Shown one piece after another: positions 14,901 to 23,779 of a DNA stretch of 29,644 bases. The number at the start of each line of letters is the position of its first letter. Positions within the stretch are counted from its first letter, which is position 1. Both the position numbers and the translations under genes were made by a program. Under the pieces are notes generated by a model, which did no database searches, was not told the origin of the DNA, and saw nothing but the letters and a program-made list of their open reading frames with translations. This stretch comes from an uncultured Clostridia bacterium (GTDB lineage Bacteria; Bacillota; Clostridia; Christensenellales; UBA1242), in the NCBI GenBank assembly GCA_947384015.1, contig CANDFN010000003.1:1-29644 (forward strand), given 5' to 3'.

Positions 14901-17900
14901 ACATTTGCCATAGCTGCAATTTTTAATTCGCTTATAGAGTTGGTTATATAGCCAGAGGTTGAGTTTATTGTAACTAAACCACCAATATCAAAGTCTATCT
15001 CTCTGTTAGACACCTCAAGCGCTGGGGTTTCTACAGCAAAAGTGCCTATAACTTTACAGTTACTTATCATGCCATTATTAGTTACTGCTATACCACCAAA
15101 CTTTGCACTATTATAAGCATAGCCATCAGCACCCAGATTATAATAATTGCTTATTATAAAACCATTTGCCGAAGCTGGTGAGATTTTTGTTTCGTTACCT
15201 GCAGAATTTACTAAACTATAATTAACTTGCAAGTTCATAAGCAAAGTTGTTTCGCTTATTTCTGTAAATAAACCTGCAACTATGTCTGTGCCTGTAAATG
15301 GCGCAAAACTTTTTATTGTTATTGTGTGACCATTACCGTCAAAGGTATGAACATCTAAACTCATAGGCGAATAGTTTGTAAGCACTAAATCTCTAGCTAA
15401 GATGTAGTTACTACCTGCCCCCATTGCCATGTTTATGAACTCTTCCTCATTTCTAATAAGGTCTGGTTCAAACTCTGTTGTTGCAGGGGCAAAATTAAGC
15501 GTAAAGCCTTTTTGGAAATGAACTGCGTCTGCTTCTAAATTATAAACATCAATCTCGTAACCATTGTTGCCATCAACCAAGTTAAAGGCTAAAGACATTG
15601 CTTTTACTTTATTTTTTGTAACAGTAAGTGTTTTTTCGTCAATATTATAAACAACACCTAAATCTGCTACGTTTTGGCTAATTTCTTCTGTAGAATAATG
15701 TTTATTATCTTCATCAATCCAAGTTAAGTATTCGCCAGAATTTAGCCCTGTTAAAATTCTATAAACAGCACCTAAACTTCCAGTGTTAGGAAGTTCGCCC
15801 TCGTAATCGCTAACACGATAACTTAAGCTGTCATCACCATTATCGTAGAAACTAATATCAGTATTGGCAAAATAGAATTCAAATGGAATTGTTTGACCAA
15901 AATTACCATAGACCTCGTCACCTGTTGCCGTAGCACGAGACGTTGTTACGCTTACTCCATGCACAACAAATGGAACAAGGTTAAACACTAATTCGGTTTT
16001 TCCAGTTTCAATAGTTCCGTTTGTAAGAGTTGATGTTGTGGTAAATGTTATTTTTAATTGTTTATTTAATAATCTGTCAACATCGCCAACTGTTCCTAAA
16101 TATTGTAACCTATAATAGCTATTACCTATATAATTAATAGAATATAAGTTGTTATCGCCCTCGCTAGCATCTATTAGATTAATTTCGTAATCTACATTAC
16201 CATCGCTGTTAGAGGTGGTTACCCTAAAGTTTGCATTTGTTCCAACAGCCAAGCTCTCTTGTCTTGTAGAGGTGGTATCTTCAGTCCACACAGACGAACC
16301 GTTTGGTGCAAAGTATGTAACTTGAACACCTGGCAACATGCGAACTTCTATTCTTATGGTTGCAGGTTGTGCAACTAATGTTCCGTCATTTAAGTATGCC
16401 CTAACTTCAATAGTGTGAGGAATACTTGCATAGGTGCTACTAATTGCAGTAGCAACATACATTCTGTTTATAAACTTGCCATCTTTATCCCTAACTTTAA
16501 TTAAGCGAATACCCAAACCGTCAGCAGTAGGAGTATCGTAATTAGAAAGGCGGTTGCCACCCACTCCATCTATTTGAGCAAACATAATTTCTTGTTGCCC
16601 TGTAATGTCGCGGATTTCTAAATAGTCGTAATAGCCAGTAACAGGCACAGTATCTATAATAATTAAGCCGTTGCCATAAGGCTGAATTGTGTTAGTTTGT
16701 TCTATATCTGTTGAGGTATAAATATAGTTTTTAATGTTAAAGTTTTCTACCCTTTGAGGAAGTAACGTGTATTGAACCGAAGTAGACAAGTTATTATCCA
16801 CACCAAACACATTAAACCTTAACATAAACTCAACTGGGACTTCGCTTTGCGTTGTTTTAAATCTTAAATTAAAGTTAATTGTTTGCTGTTTTAAATTCTC
16901 GTTCCAATTATAACCAATATAGTCAAGTTCAATATATTTATCAGCTACCAGTTGACATTCATCTGCAACATTTATTAATAACTCAAAATATCCAAGATTA
17001 TTTACATTGTCTTTATCAAACCAATTTGTGCCATTGTCTATTACTTGCTCTAAATCGGTAGAAATATATGCTGTTATTGGATATGCAAAGTCTGGATAAA
17101 CCACAGCAGAAGACAAACTAAAGTTTACTGAAGTTGGGCCTGTTGCTGTAACAACTTTTATTGTGCGAGCGTTCTTTGTATCGGTTAATAAAATTGTTTC
17201 TCCGTCTAAACTTAATAGGATTGGTGTAATTGTTAAATCAACCTCTCCGCCAGCATTTATTGCTGTTAAGTATAAATAAGGATTAATAATTGCAAAATAT
17301 TGATTTGTATCTTCATCCCACTTAAACTCAGCATCTCTAATTGATACAAATCTGTTAACATTTTCTGTGGTTAAATCTGCAGTTGTTGTTAGTAATAATT
17401 TATAATTAGCATTTGTGTAATAAGAATAATCTAGCCCAGAAATGTTGCCTGTGTAATTTAAATATAATATTGCACTTTTGTTTAATTGAATTTTTACATT
17501 TGTGGCTTGAACCAATGAAGTAGAACTATCTGTTACCTTAAATTCGTTACCCATTGGATACATTGTTTGAAGGTTAATAGTTGCCTGACATTGAGAGTTT
17601 AACACAGATATGAATGTAATTGTAGTTGAGCCAATACCACGAACAACCAGTTGATCCCCAACAACTTCTACAATATCTCTATTTCCAGAAATTGCGGTTA
17701 AACGAATTGTTTTTAATGCTTGAGTTTCTGGCAATGCTTTAAAACTTATTAAATCTAATATATTATAAGTATTAAAACGATTATTTAAGTCTGTTAAGGT
17801 TGCATTATAATCAGGGTTGGTTTCATCTAAATCAAACAAGAAGTATTCTAATAGAACTGTATTGTCATTTACTTTATAAGCAGAATTTTCTTTATCGTCA

Positions 17901-20900
17901 TTAGCTTTTATGTTTACTGTTGCGCTTAGACCTGTTGGCGCAATATCAAACAATGGTTGACCATATTCGTTTGTAAGGTAAATATACCCGCCATTTAAAT
18001 TTGCATCATAAGACCAAGGCTTAAGGTTTTCACCTTTAATATTAAATTGCGTTGGGTAATTTTTCTCTTCTATATCGTTGACATCATTATTTACATAAAC
18101 TGCGTATAATGTGTTGAAATAAACATTGTTAGTGTTATTTGAAAGCTCGCAATCTGTATTAATACTACCACTTAACTTACCCATAAAGTAAGAATTATTT
18201 ATAAAGCCGAATCCGTTAGCCACTGTAATTAAACCGCCAAGGTTGCTATAACCGCCTGCTTGGACATGGGCATTAACACTTGTAGCATTAACAAGCAATG
18301 CTCCGTTTAGATATTCGGTTTCTCCGCCTGAAACTGAGCTGGTAGAGCTTACCGCATAACCTATTAATCCGCCTACATTATTTCCACCCATAATATCTGC
18401 CGTTTTACCATTAAAGGTAGTAGCAAGGTTAAAGTAATCCCACCTATAACTCATAACTGAGCAATATTCAAACAAGCCGTTTGTAGATTGCCCTGCAATA
18501 CCACCAACTTCACTTGTTCCTTGTATTGCAGTATCGCTTAAAGATAATATTTGATAATTACAATATTTATATTTGCCTTTTACATCAACACCAACAATAC
18601 CGCCCACGCTTCTAGAACCTGTTATTACAACGCTAGAAGCTACATTATAAACATTTGTTACGCTTGTGTAATCTAAAGAGTCTATATAATGACTATTAAA
18701 GCTATATTTAGCAGTAAATCTGATTGTAGCAGAATCTAATAAATTATTGCTACCAATAACACCGCCAAGGTTGTTTGCACCATCTACTTTACCTGTTGTG
18801 GTTACATCACGCACTGCGTTTGCATTATTAGAATTGTTTAAACCAACCAAACCGCCAACCGCAGAATTTGTGTTTGTCAACCTAGATGAAGTAATTTCCA
18901 CATTTATAGTAGCACCCGTTGAAGAGCCTTTATCAAACACCACCGTTTGACCGCTGGTTATTTCTGCATCTACAGAACCCAAATTATTATTTGGTTTAAA
19001 GCCTATAATTGAGCCGTTTACAGTGTTGTGCCCTACCAAACCACCAAAGAAGGTTACTGAGCCTCCAGTTAAAGTAATGTTACCACTATTTCCAATAATG
19101 TTGTTATTATAACTAATTAAACCTGTATTTCTACCAACTAAACCACCAAAGTAAACAGTGTTACTGTTTCCGTCTAAAGATGCTGAACCGTCATATTCTA
19201 CTGCAACATCAATTAAATTACCATTGTTTTCGCCAAACACGCCTAAAGTTGTGCCAGATGCAAATACCGAAGAATAATTGTAACTAACATTAAATGTTAC
19301 ATGTTCTAACCTACCACCAAAGTTTGTAAATAAGTTATTAAAACTGTTATTTAAGGTTAAACCATATAAAGAGTATTGTTTGTCATTTAAAGTTGTAATA
19401 TTTGCATTTACATTTTCAATAGCAGTATTAATGTTCGTAAGATTTATATCGTTCATTATTTGATAATAAACGGTATTTTCGCTATTATTTAATTTTGCCA
19501 AATCGGTTGCTGTTGTTATTAAATAAGGATTATCTTTTGCACCTGTAGAAATTACTAAATCAAAAGCCATATAGCTTAAACGCTGACTATTTAATGTAAT
19601 ATTTGTTAAAGCATCTAATGTTGTAGTTTGCTCTCCAACTGGGTCGGTTGTTAAAACATCCTTTGCAAACACAACAACTTTTAAATTGTCAATAACTGCA
19701 TCTGCATCAATACGATTAACTTTAATAGTATTACCATCTATATATACTATATTATTATAGTTAGTAGTATAATTATATAATCCATTATTAATATAGGTTA
19801 AATAAACATTATAGCCTAAGTTTGTAACAACCCCAGCGGAAGAATAATTTTGTGCAATAACTTCATATTCACCACCAGCTTCTATATTAACATAATTTCC
19901 TAATTCTTCTGTATGTAGTAAATTATCTACAATTAGTTGCTCTGTTAAAACTGGTTTTAAAACTGTAATATAAACATAGCTATAATATTTACTATCAAAT
20001 TGAGTTATTGTTGCCCTAAAGCAATAAGTAAAGCTTGTTGCATCGTTTGTAAGATTTATAAACTGTAAACCCAAGCTATTATCTGTTTGGCTAATCGTTT
20101 CAACCTCACCGCCCATGTTAGAAGTTACATCCCAAACTATTTTATATTCCCCTGCCACACCAAGCACGGAATCATCTTGAGGAAGAGATAAAATGTAATT
20201 ATAAATGTCGTCAGGCATAGATGCGTTTATAGTTGTAACAGCGTTTTCCTTTAGTGTATAAGCCAAATCTTCATCAGTCCACCTTATAGTATCCGAACTT
20301 AATCTTAGCGAGGTATTTGTTGCTTTAACATATATAAAGAAGGTTAAGGTTAAAGAAGTTTCTTCTTCCTCGCCTTCCACAATAAACATGTCTGTATATT
20401 TTTGTGTTTGAACGTTTAGTGTTAAATTTATATACTGATTGCTACCTGCATAATATGTGCCTGCCAAAAACTCTAGCACTGCAGATGTGTTTGCAGATGT
20501 TATTTTTAAGTAGTTAGAGGCAATCATTTCATCCAAACTTGCAAATGGATTTTGGAAAGTATAACCTAAGATATATTCGCTTGTCCAAATATCATCAATT
20601 TCTACAGACAAGTTAAGCATTTCTCCCACGGCAACAATTATGCTGTTTTCTTTATAATTTGCATAATAAGCTTTGCCTGAATTGTTGTTTACAATATAAT
20701 TTCCTGTTAAGTTTAATTTTACATCTTCTTCTGTTAGTTTTTGGTAAACAACCAATTTTATTTGTTTAACCACCCCATTTGCATGAGTAATACGCAAGAA
20801 ATACTCTCCAACATCAGTATTGTCTGCTACTGCAAAGGTTAAGAAAAGAGATTGATTATATTGATACTCGTAAGGATTTTCAAATTCGTTATTATAACTA

Positions 20901-22816
20901 ATATGGTCTACATATAGTTTTATAGGATTATTATTATTGTTGCTTACTATTGCCACATTAAAACTTGTGTTTGTAATAGGCTTTGTGCCGTCTACGCTTG
21001 CGCCTAACACATTGTTGATTCTAAAGCCATAATTTGAGTTACCTAAAGCTCTATCAAAATATAAAGTGTCTGGGTTCATATGGTCGTTAAAATAATTAAA
21101 GTTGCCACCTTCCCATTTACCAACCTCTACATCAAAACTTCTAACGCCCTCTTGGTTATTAAAGGTAATAAGCCTTTGTGTTGGCACTGTGTTTTTTAAA
21201 TATTCTAAGTCACCAGTATAATAAGCCTCTACATTAAGTTGCAAAACATTGCTTGCCAATGATTGTGCGTTATTTGTATACATTATGTAGATAATATCGC
21301 TTTGTTCAAAGTTCTCAGAAACAAACCTTCCGTCTTGATAATAGAACTTTAACGGACTGCTGTTTAGATAAATATTTAATACGGTAGCATTGCTTTTTAC
21401 ATCATTGTTACCAAAATAACCCTTGTTTTCTACAATTCTATCAAAATTATAATCCTCATAAACAGGGTTTACTCCACCATCATTAAAGTTTGCATTTAAC
21501 ATGCTGGCTGGCATTGTGATGTGCATCTTTTTAAAATCTTCTAACACATCAGCTGGGTCTAATTCAAATTGAAATTTAGAACCAAAGCCGTTTTGATAAT
21601 AGTTATATAAATCTAAAGAAGTTGTTGCTGACGGAGTTTTTAACACATCGTCTTGATAAACCCCAATATTTTTTACCCTAGACTTACTTATAATGTTTAA
21701 ACTAACACTAACATCTTTTATTTCGCCCGCCAAATTGTCGTTTGCAACAAGGATAAATTTAATTGTTTTAGCCTGATCTGTCCACCTATTTGCAATAACT
21801 TTGTATTTAAAACTTCCGTTTGTAAAACCAAGTGGTGTTACAGTAAACAAAGCATTATCATATTCACTGCCGTCGCCAACAACAACTTTTATATTAGAAG
21901 AATAAAGCCTACTTGTTTCCACATAATGGTCAAGCCCAACAAGCGAGTTTACTGTTGACAAATTAAGTTCTATGTAGTTTGCTTCTACTTCATCATTCCA
22001 CAAAAGAGTAATGTCTTCATCATTAGTTAAAGCTTGGTTAAAACTAGAATTTGTAGATGTAATTTCCAATTCATTTTCTTGCAAAGTTCTTGCAAATTTA
22101 ATTGTTATTGGGTTGGAAGTGTAAATTGTAGTATCATACCCTTCCATAACTGTTGCTGGATAAACTAAAATTTCAGTGCCTTCCACAACTCTATAAGAAC
22201 AAGTAAAGCCTGTTATTAAACTTTCGCCACCTACAATTACACTTTGATTTTCTGAAATTGTTACACCAGTAGGCAAACTATGGTTAGCCAATTTAAAGTA
22301 AACATTATCTGTGCTTTCCAATGGATTTAAAGTTAAAAGTTGGTCAACTTGTATGTCTGTTGTTTTTATTCCTTCATTTGGAAGATCTACCACATATTGA
22401 TTTTTGTTTAAATGTATTCCATTAGACTTCCTTTCAATGTTTAAATCTATACTAGCAGTTTTATTAGAAGCCAAATGATTAACAACAAGTTTTGCACCTT
22501 TAACTGGTTTATTAGCTGTTACAGTAAAATAACAAGTGTCTCCGTCCAGCACTTGATTTGTTATTTGAACCACGCCCGCCTGGTCTGCATTAATATTAAT
22601 TTCGCCAATAGAATCTTGCTTAATGCCTGTAAATTTAACTGCCAATTCTTTGCTTTCGTTTTTTGTATCGTCTATATATAAAGTTACCGCACTAATGCTA
22701 TTGTCCCCAAAATAAAAGGACATTCCTAACTTTTTATAATTTTCTGCGCACGCTGAAAAAATTACGCTAGAAAGCATGACAAATAAAACTATTGCTATTA
22801 ATCGTAATTTTTTCAT
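11909..22816 (-). CDS. Giant surface lipoprotein with GLUG/beta-helix blocks
   Basis: This is a 3,635-residue exported protein. The start at 22816 is chosen for its AAAGGGGAAT ribosome binding site; an upstream in-frame TTG (22837) has none. Residues 1-23 form a lipoprotein signal (MKKLRLIAIVLFVML...) ending FSAC, so Cys23 is the probable lipid anchor; F at -3 is unusual. Residues 25-1080 look like successive beta-sandwich regions. Three blocks carry GLUG-type repeats (GGLVGxN, GGIVGVD, GGVVGENRG): about 1085-1560, 2450-2820 and 2920-3300. Each opens with a segment such as NPYLITTATDLAKLN or FDGNGHTITI typical of right-handed beta-helices. A Big_2-like Ig fold ends near 1745 (VVRGIGSTTITFISV). 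There is no LPxTG motif or C-terminal membrane helix. Such proteins are usually adhesins or surface-layer components; the ligand here is unknown. It is over a third of the window and has its own promoter and terminator. Confidence 0.9.
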   Translation of the reverse strand: MKKLRLIAIVLFVMLSSVIFSACAENYKKLGMSFYFGDNSISAVTLYIDDTKNESKELAVKFTGIKQDSIGEININADQAGVVQITNQVLDGDTCYFTVTANKPVKGAKLVVNHLASNKTASIDLNIERKSNGIHLNKNQYVVDLPNEGIKTTDIQVDQLLTLNPLESTDNVYFKLANHSLPTGVTISENQSVIVGGESLITGFTCSYRVVEGTEILVYPATVMEGYDTTIYTSNPITIKFARTLQENELEITSTNSSFNQALTNDEDITLLWNDEVEANYIELNLSTVNSLVGLDHYVETSRLYSSNIKVVVGDGSEYDNALFTVTPLGFTNGSFKYKVIANRWTDQAKTIKFILVANDNLAGEIKDVSVSLNIISKSRVKNIGVYQDDVLKTPSATTSLDLYNYYQNGFGSKFQFELDPADVLEDFKKMHITMPASMLNANFNDGGVNPVYEDYNFDRIVENKGYFGNNDVKSNATVLNIYLNSSPLKFYYQDGRFVSENFEQSDIIYIMYTNNAQSLASNVLQLNVEAYYTGDLEYLKNTVPTQRLITFNNQEGVRSFDVEVGKWEGGNFNYFNDHMNPDTLYFDRALGNSNYGFRINNVLGASVDGTKPITNTSFNVAIVSNNNNNPIKLYVDHISYNNEFENPYEYQYNQSLFLTFAVADNTDVGEYFLRITHANGVVKQIKLVVYQKLTEEDVKLNLTGNYIVNNNSGKAYYANYKENSIIVAVGEMLNLSVEIDDIWTSEYILGYTFQNPFASLDEMIASNYLKITSANTSAVLEFLAGTYYAGSNQYINLTLNVQTQKYTDMFIVEGEEEETSLTLTFFIYVKATNTSLRLSSDTIRWTDEDLAYTLKENAVTTINASMPDDIYNYILSLPQDDSVLGVAGEYKIVWDVTSNMGGEVETISQTDNSLGLQFINLTNDATSFTYCFRATITQFDSKYYSYVYITVLKPVLTEQLIVDNLLHTEELGNYVNIEAGGEYEVIAQNYSSAGVVTNLGYNVYLTYINNGLYNYTTNYNNIVYIDGNTIKVNRIDADAVIDNLKVVVFAKDVLTTDPVGEQTTTLDALTNITLNSQRLSYMAFDLVISTGAKDNPYLITTATDLAKLNNSENTVYYQIMNDINLTNINTAIENVNANITTLNDKQYSLYGLTLNNSFNNLFTNFGGRLEHVTFNVSYNYSSVFASGTTLGVFGENNGNLIDVAVEYDGSASLDGNSNTVYFGGLVGRNTGLISYNNNIIGNSGNITLTGGSVTFFGGLVGHNTVNGSIIGFKPNNNLGSVDAEITSGQTVVFDKGSSTGATINVEITSSRLTNTNSAVGGLVGLNNSNNANAVRDVTTTGKVDGANNLGGVIGSNNLLDSATIRFTAKYSFNSHYIDSLDYTSVTNVYNVASSVVITGSRSVGGIVGVDVKGKYKYCNYQILSLSDTAIQGTSEVGGIAGQSTNGLFEYCSVMSYRWDYFNLATTFNGKTADIMGGNNVGGLIGYAVSSTSSVSGGETEYLNGALLVNATSVNAHVQAGGYSNLGGLITVANGFGFINNSYFMGKLSGSINTDCELSNNTNNVYFNTLYAVYVNNDVNDIEEKNYPTQFNIKGENLKPWSYDANLNGGYIYLTNEYGQPLFDIAPTGLSATVNIKANDDKENSAYKVNDNTVLLEYFLFDLDETNPDYNATLTDLNNRFNTYNILDLISFKALPETQALKTIRLTAISGNRDIVEVVGDQLVVRGIGSTTITFISVLNSQCQATINLQTMYPMGNEFKVTDSSTSLVQATNVKIQLNKSAILYLNYTGNISGLDYSYYTNANYKLLLTTTADLTTENVNRFVSIRDAEFKWDEDTNQYFAIINPYLYLTAINAGGEVDLTITPILLSLDGETILLTDTKNARTIKVVTATGPTSVNFSLSSAVVYPDFAYPITAYISTDLEQVIDNGTNWFDKDNVNNLGYFELLINVADECQLVADKYIELDYIGYNWNENLKQQTINFNLRFKTTQSEVPVEFMLRFNVFGVDNNLSTSVQYTLLPQRVENFNIKNYIYTSTDIEQTNTIQPYGNGLIIIDTVPVTGYYDYLEIRDITGQQEIMFAQIDGVGGNRLSNYDTPTADGLGIRLIKVRDKDGKFINRMYVATAISSTYASIPHTIEVRAYLNDGTLVAQPATIRIEVRMLPGVQVTYFAPNGSSVWTEDTTSTRQESLAVGTNANFRVTTSNSDGNVDYEINLIDASEGDNNLYSINYIGNSYYRLQYLGTVGDVDRLLNKQLKITFTTTSTLTNGTIETGKTELVFNLVPFVVHGVSVTTSRATATGDEVYGNFGQTIPFEFYFANTDISFYDNGDDSLSYRVSDYEGELPNTGSLGAVYRILTGLNSGEYLTWIDEDNKHYSTEEISQNVADLGVVYNIDEKTLTVTKNKVKAMSLAFNLVDGNNGYEIDVYNLEADAVHFQKGFTLNFAPATTEFEPDLIRNEEEFINMAMGAGSNYILARDLVLTNYSPMSLDVHTFDGNGHTITIKSFAPFTGTDIVAGLFTEISETTLLMNLQVNYSLVNSAGNETKISPASANGFIISNYYNLGADGYAYNSAKFGGIAVTNNGMISNCKVIGTFAVETPALEVSNREIDFDIGGLVTINSTSGYITNSISELKIAAMANVGGFVAENMGKIVASYFDASTNLHYEDGEEDKGKGLIYIYYGNQTIDSVKVNSAGFAIRNNGQILMSYVDIGSSQRYRYETNEQLGESRRIPNGDVIGNMSTKDESAGFVFSNSGTISNSYIIMETLGSNSNTFNGFVAQNSGNISNVYAYINGGEATNNANLFAPRGIGNVENSFIIIDNNELESTTNGIKGLNVIFERDMYSQTSYKDWTFGDNATAIWTIKNNLPQLVATEETTPFKTPNGYAVDQQDNITIYNGYKTITEESSVDPNGVVIFTKNVDYSNYGTKEYPYLIYDVNSWNTYFNNNNRTSYYRLVADIDFENTRPESSTVNFQGNIQGNGMNISNVLLYTQESLDAVGLFATMEATNSVVNSVRNINLLYADVRAIKTQAVGTLAGIITGYNLYNITLNSTSTILGNNAVGGLAGVIRGSFAVEKIYSNISVNSAYTASSVNYDVYLSANNGRTVSANLKDVSYSGSLFGIADGYTDGIVNQNRTLNNYSYIQDVIVEGSITAIGNTVGSTIGMVGELVYLKDADIQISGYKLGGYQYSGGVVGENRGVIDKVNIVYTAAGNNTLFDDSYTTVAGVVGLNLGGLVMNSSAELDIIKANTFGSTSIVAGIVGRNIAGSVYNCYYDGSLMVANSNSFEVTAGIVGAMYSINTAKNYPAGLNKISLASEGAIPTEVPVYNINTLTNQISSLTPSDFNNVIAISENIVNSTVSANTIKYWLQNLSKFYTYGLRQTDNFDYGLSLSAYRVLGLAVGVMDQNSANEVNTYSNFVNALNYGLDQQGNLVVNGNLYVNDVAMFDCNMYNGVKVKTPFVNVLSLNSLNVEGAQVEDLNYMCYMVGLNLGGYDSWDKSTLNGEKVIITNQTEGKVAIDLLKANTGSDSNSRPYISNVQYLYIAGDNVMYKTLTNEDVFLKIDLSGFIPNNTEGYEISFNDTELEIISLGQQPLEDGTNVIYKVLNSNFEIAVTRTFDDIDGTETIVDVVRLKFKPM
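12900..14065 (-). repeat. GLUG/beta-helix block 3 of the giant lipoprotein
   Basis: The block starts with KEYPYLIYDVNSWNTYF and DIDFEN. It runs through about nine GLUG-like units, including AVGGLAGVIRG, YSGGVVGENRG, VAGVVGLNLGG and VAGIVGRNIAG. Units are about 30-50 residues. Confidence 0.8.
14355..15480 (-). repeat. GLUG/beta-helix block 2 of the giant lipoprotein
   Basis: The block opens with NEEEFINMAMGAGSNY and FDGNGHTITI. It continues with weaker units such as IGGLVTINSTSG, VGGFVAENMGK, AGFAIRNNGQ, AGFVFSNSGT and NGFVAQNSGN. Confidence 0.78.
18130..19565 (-). repeat. GLUG/beta-helix block 1 of the giant lipoprotein
   Basis: The block opens with KDNPYLITTATDLAKLN and DINLTN. It carries the best GLUG units: FGGLVGRNTGL, FGGLVGHNTVN, VGGLVGLNNSN, LGGVIGSNN, VGGIVGVDVKG, VGGIAGQSTNG and VGGLIGYAVSS. 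Confidence 0.85.
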
Positions 22817-22898
22817 ATTCCCCTTTAGTTTAACCAAAATTAATAAATATTATTTTTAAACTAAATATATTATAAATATATTTGTAATAATTTGTCAA
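22817..22898 (-). promoter_or_regulatory. Promoter and RBS of the giant lipoprotein gene
   Basis: Minus strand: -35 TTGACA (22893-22898), 18-bp spacer, -10 TATAAT (22869-22874), a leader of about 45 nt, and AAGGGGAAT at 22817-22825 directly before the ATG. Confidence 0.85.
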
Positions 22899-22911
22899 AC
22901 AAAAAGTGCAA

Positions 22912-22940
22912 TCATAAATAAAATTATTTTTTAATATATT
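22912..22940 (+). promoter_or_regulatory. Possible sporulation-type promoter of yabP
   Basis: TCATAAA (22912-22918) and AATATATT (22933-22940) are 14 nt apart. They loosely resemble a sigma-E -35/-10 pair, and in Bacillus yabP-yabQ are mother-cell genes. No sigma-A -35 is evident. There are only 5 nt from here to the ATG and no Shine-Dalgarno. Confidence 0.35.
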
Positions 22941-22945
22941 CTATT

Positions 22946-23218
22946 ATGGAAGAAAATAATAAAAAAATTAATTTTAATTTAACATTAAATAATCAAGATA
23001 ATTTAAAAGTAACTGGTGCAAATAAAATAATTAGTTTAAAACCAGATTTAATTCAATTAGATACTATTTTAGGTGGTTTAATAATTGGCGGAAAAAACCT
23101 AGAATTAAAGCAATTAAATAGCGGAACTAATATCGCAGAAATTACAGGAATTATTAATTCTGTTAAATTTTTAGAAGTCGGCGACAAAACCTCTTTTTTT
23201 AGGAAAATATTTAAATGA
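22946..23218 (+). CDS. yabP: YabP-family sporulation protein
   Basis: This 90-residue protein fits the YabP/YqfC sporulation family. It has a short acidic N-terminus, then NLTLNNQDNLKVTGANKI, then LDTILGGLIIGGKNLELKQLN and IAEITGIINSVKF, ending FFRKIFK. These are the conserved beta strands of the family. YabP is made in the mother cell and is needed, with YabQ, for spore cortex formation. The stop overlaps the start of yabQ (ATGA). The gene order yabP-yabQ-divIC is that of Bacillus and supports the assignment. The start at 22946 has no visible ribosome binding site. Base composition is lower in GC than in the flanking genes. Confidence 0.85.
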   Translation: MEENNKKINFNLTLNNQDNLKVTGANKIISLKPDLIQLDTILGGLIIGGKNLELKQLNSGTNIAEITGIINSVKFLEVGDKTSFFRKIFK

Positions 23219-23568
23219 TATTTGCAACAAATAACCAATTAAATTGTTTTATATTATTTTTATTTTTTGGTATTTTAATTGGAATTATTTTTCAATTAAT
23301 TTTTATATTAATTTTAAAAAAAAATAAAAAAATATGGAAAAATATTATTATTGACACCATTTTTTGCACTATTTTTTTAATTATTTTTGATTTTTTATTA
23401 AATTTTTATAATTTTGGTAAATTATCTTTTGTGTTAATTTTGGCTTATTTGTTTGGTTATTTTTGGATTAAAAAACTAACCAAAAAAATAGTTGATAAAT
23501 GTGGTAAAATGTGCTATAATAAACGCAAAGGAAAAGTTAATGATGAGGAACTTAAGCCCAAAAATTAA
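23215..23568 (+). CDS. yabQ: YabQ-family spore cortex membrane protein
   Basis: This 117-residue protein has three membrane helices at about 11-34, 44-63 and 70-88 and a basic tail. Size, hydrophobicity and place between YabP and a DivIC-like gene fit YabQ, the polytopic spore cortex protein. It is shorter than the Bacillus protein (about 210 residues); many clostridial forms are also short. Sequence identity is hard to judge because the gene is extremely AT-rich, giving long runs of I, L, F and K. The start overlaps the yabP stop by 4 nt. The 3' end overlaps the next gene by about 29 nt and contains a vegetative-type promoter. Confidence 0.75.
   Translation: MIFATNNQLNCFILFLFFGILIGIIFQLIFILILKKNKKIWKNIIIDTIFCTIFLIIFDFLLNFYNFGKLSFVLILAYLFGYFWIKKLTKKIVDKCGKMCYNKRKGKVNDEELKPKN
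23492..23520 (+). promoter_or_regulatory. Internal promoter for the divIC-like gene, inside yabQ
   Basis: -35 TTGATA (23492-23497), 17-bp spacer, -10 TATAAT (23515-23520). It lies inside yabQ, 20 nt before the next start codon, with AAAGGA in between. It would let the division gene be expressed outside sporulation. Confidence 0.8.
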
Positions 23569-23779
23569 ATTACTTATAGCTGGTGCAATCGCTGTGGTGG
23601 CACTGCTTCTTATTATTGCCATTGCGCAACTTGTTAACATTCATCAAAAGAATAAACGCAACAGAGAACTAAACCTACAACTAGAAAATACAATAGACCA
23701 AATTGCAGGGTCAAGGCCTCCTGCCATTACCTCTGTTACTATACAAAAAGGAAATATTATTGCGGAGCTTAAATTATGA
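23540..23779 (+). CDS. divIC: DivIC/FtsB-like septum formation initiator
   Basis: This is a 79-residue bitopic protein: a basic cytosolic start (MMRNLSPKIK), one membrane helix at about 10-31, then a short extracytoplasmic helix (HQKNKRNRELNLQLENTIDQI). This is the DivIC/FtsL/FtsB plan, in which such proteins form a divisome subcomplex that activates septal wall synthesis. The place right after yabP-yabQ matches divIC of Bacillus. The outer coil is shorter than usual (DivIC about 125 residues), and the typical C-terminal motif is not evident, so the call rests mainly on topology and synteny. The start at 23540 (or 23543) follows AAAGGA by 7 nt. It overlaps yabQ by 29 nt and the kinase gene by 4 nt. 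Confidence 0.65.
   Translation: MMRNLSPKIKLLIAGAIAVVALLLIIAIAQLVNIHQKNKRNRELNLQLENTIDQIAGSRPPAITSVTIQKGNIIAELKL

Noticed and set aside
12900..19565. Possible CRISPR or tandem DNA repeats in the giant gene
   Set aside because: The GLUG similarity is at protein level with variable unit length; there are no identical regularly spaced DNA repeats. No CRISPR array is visible anywhere in the window.
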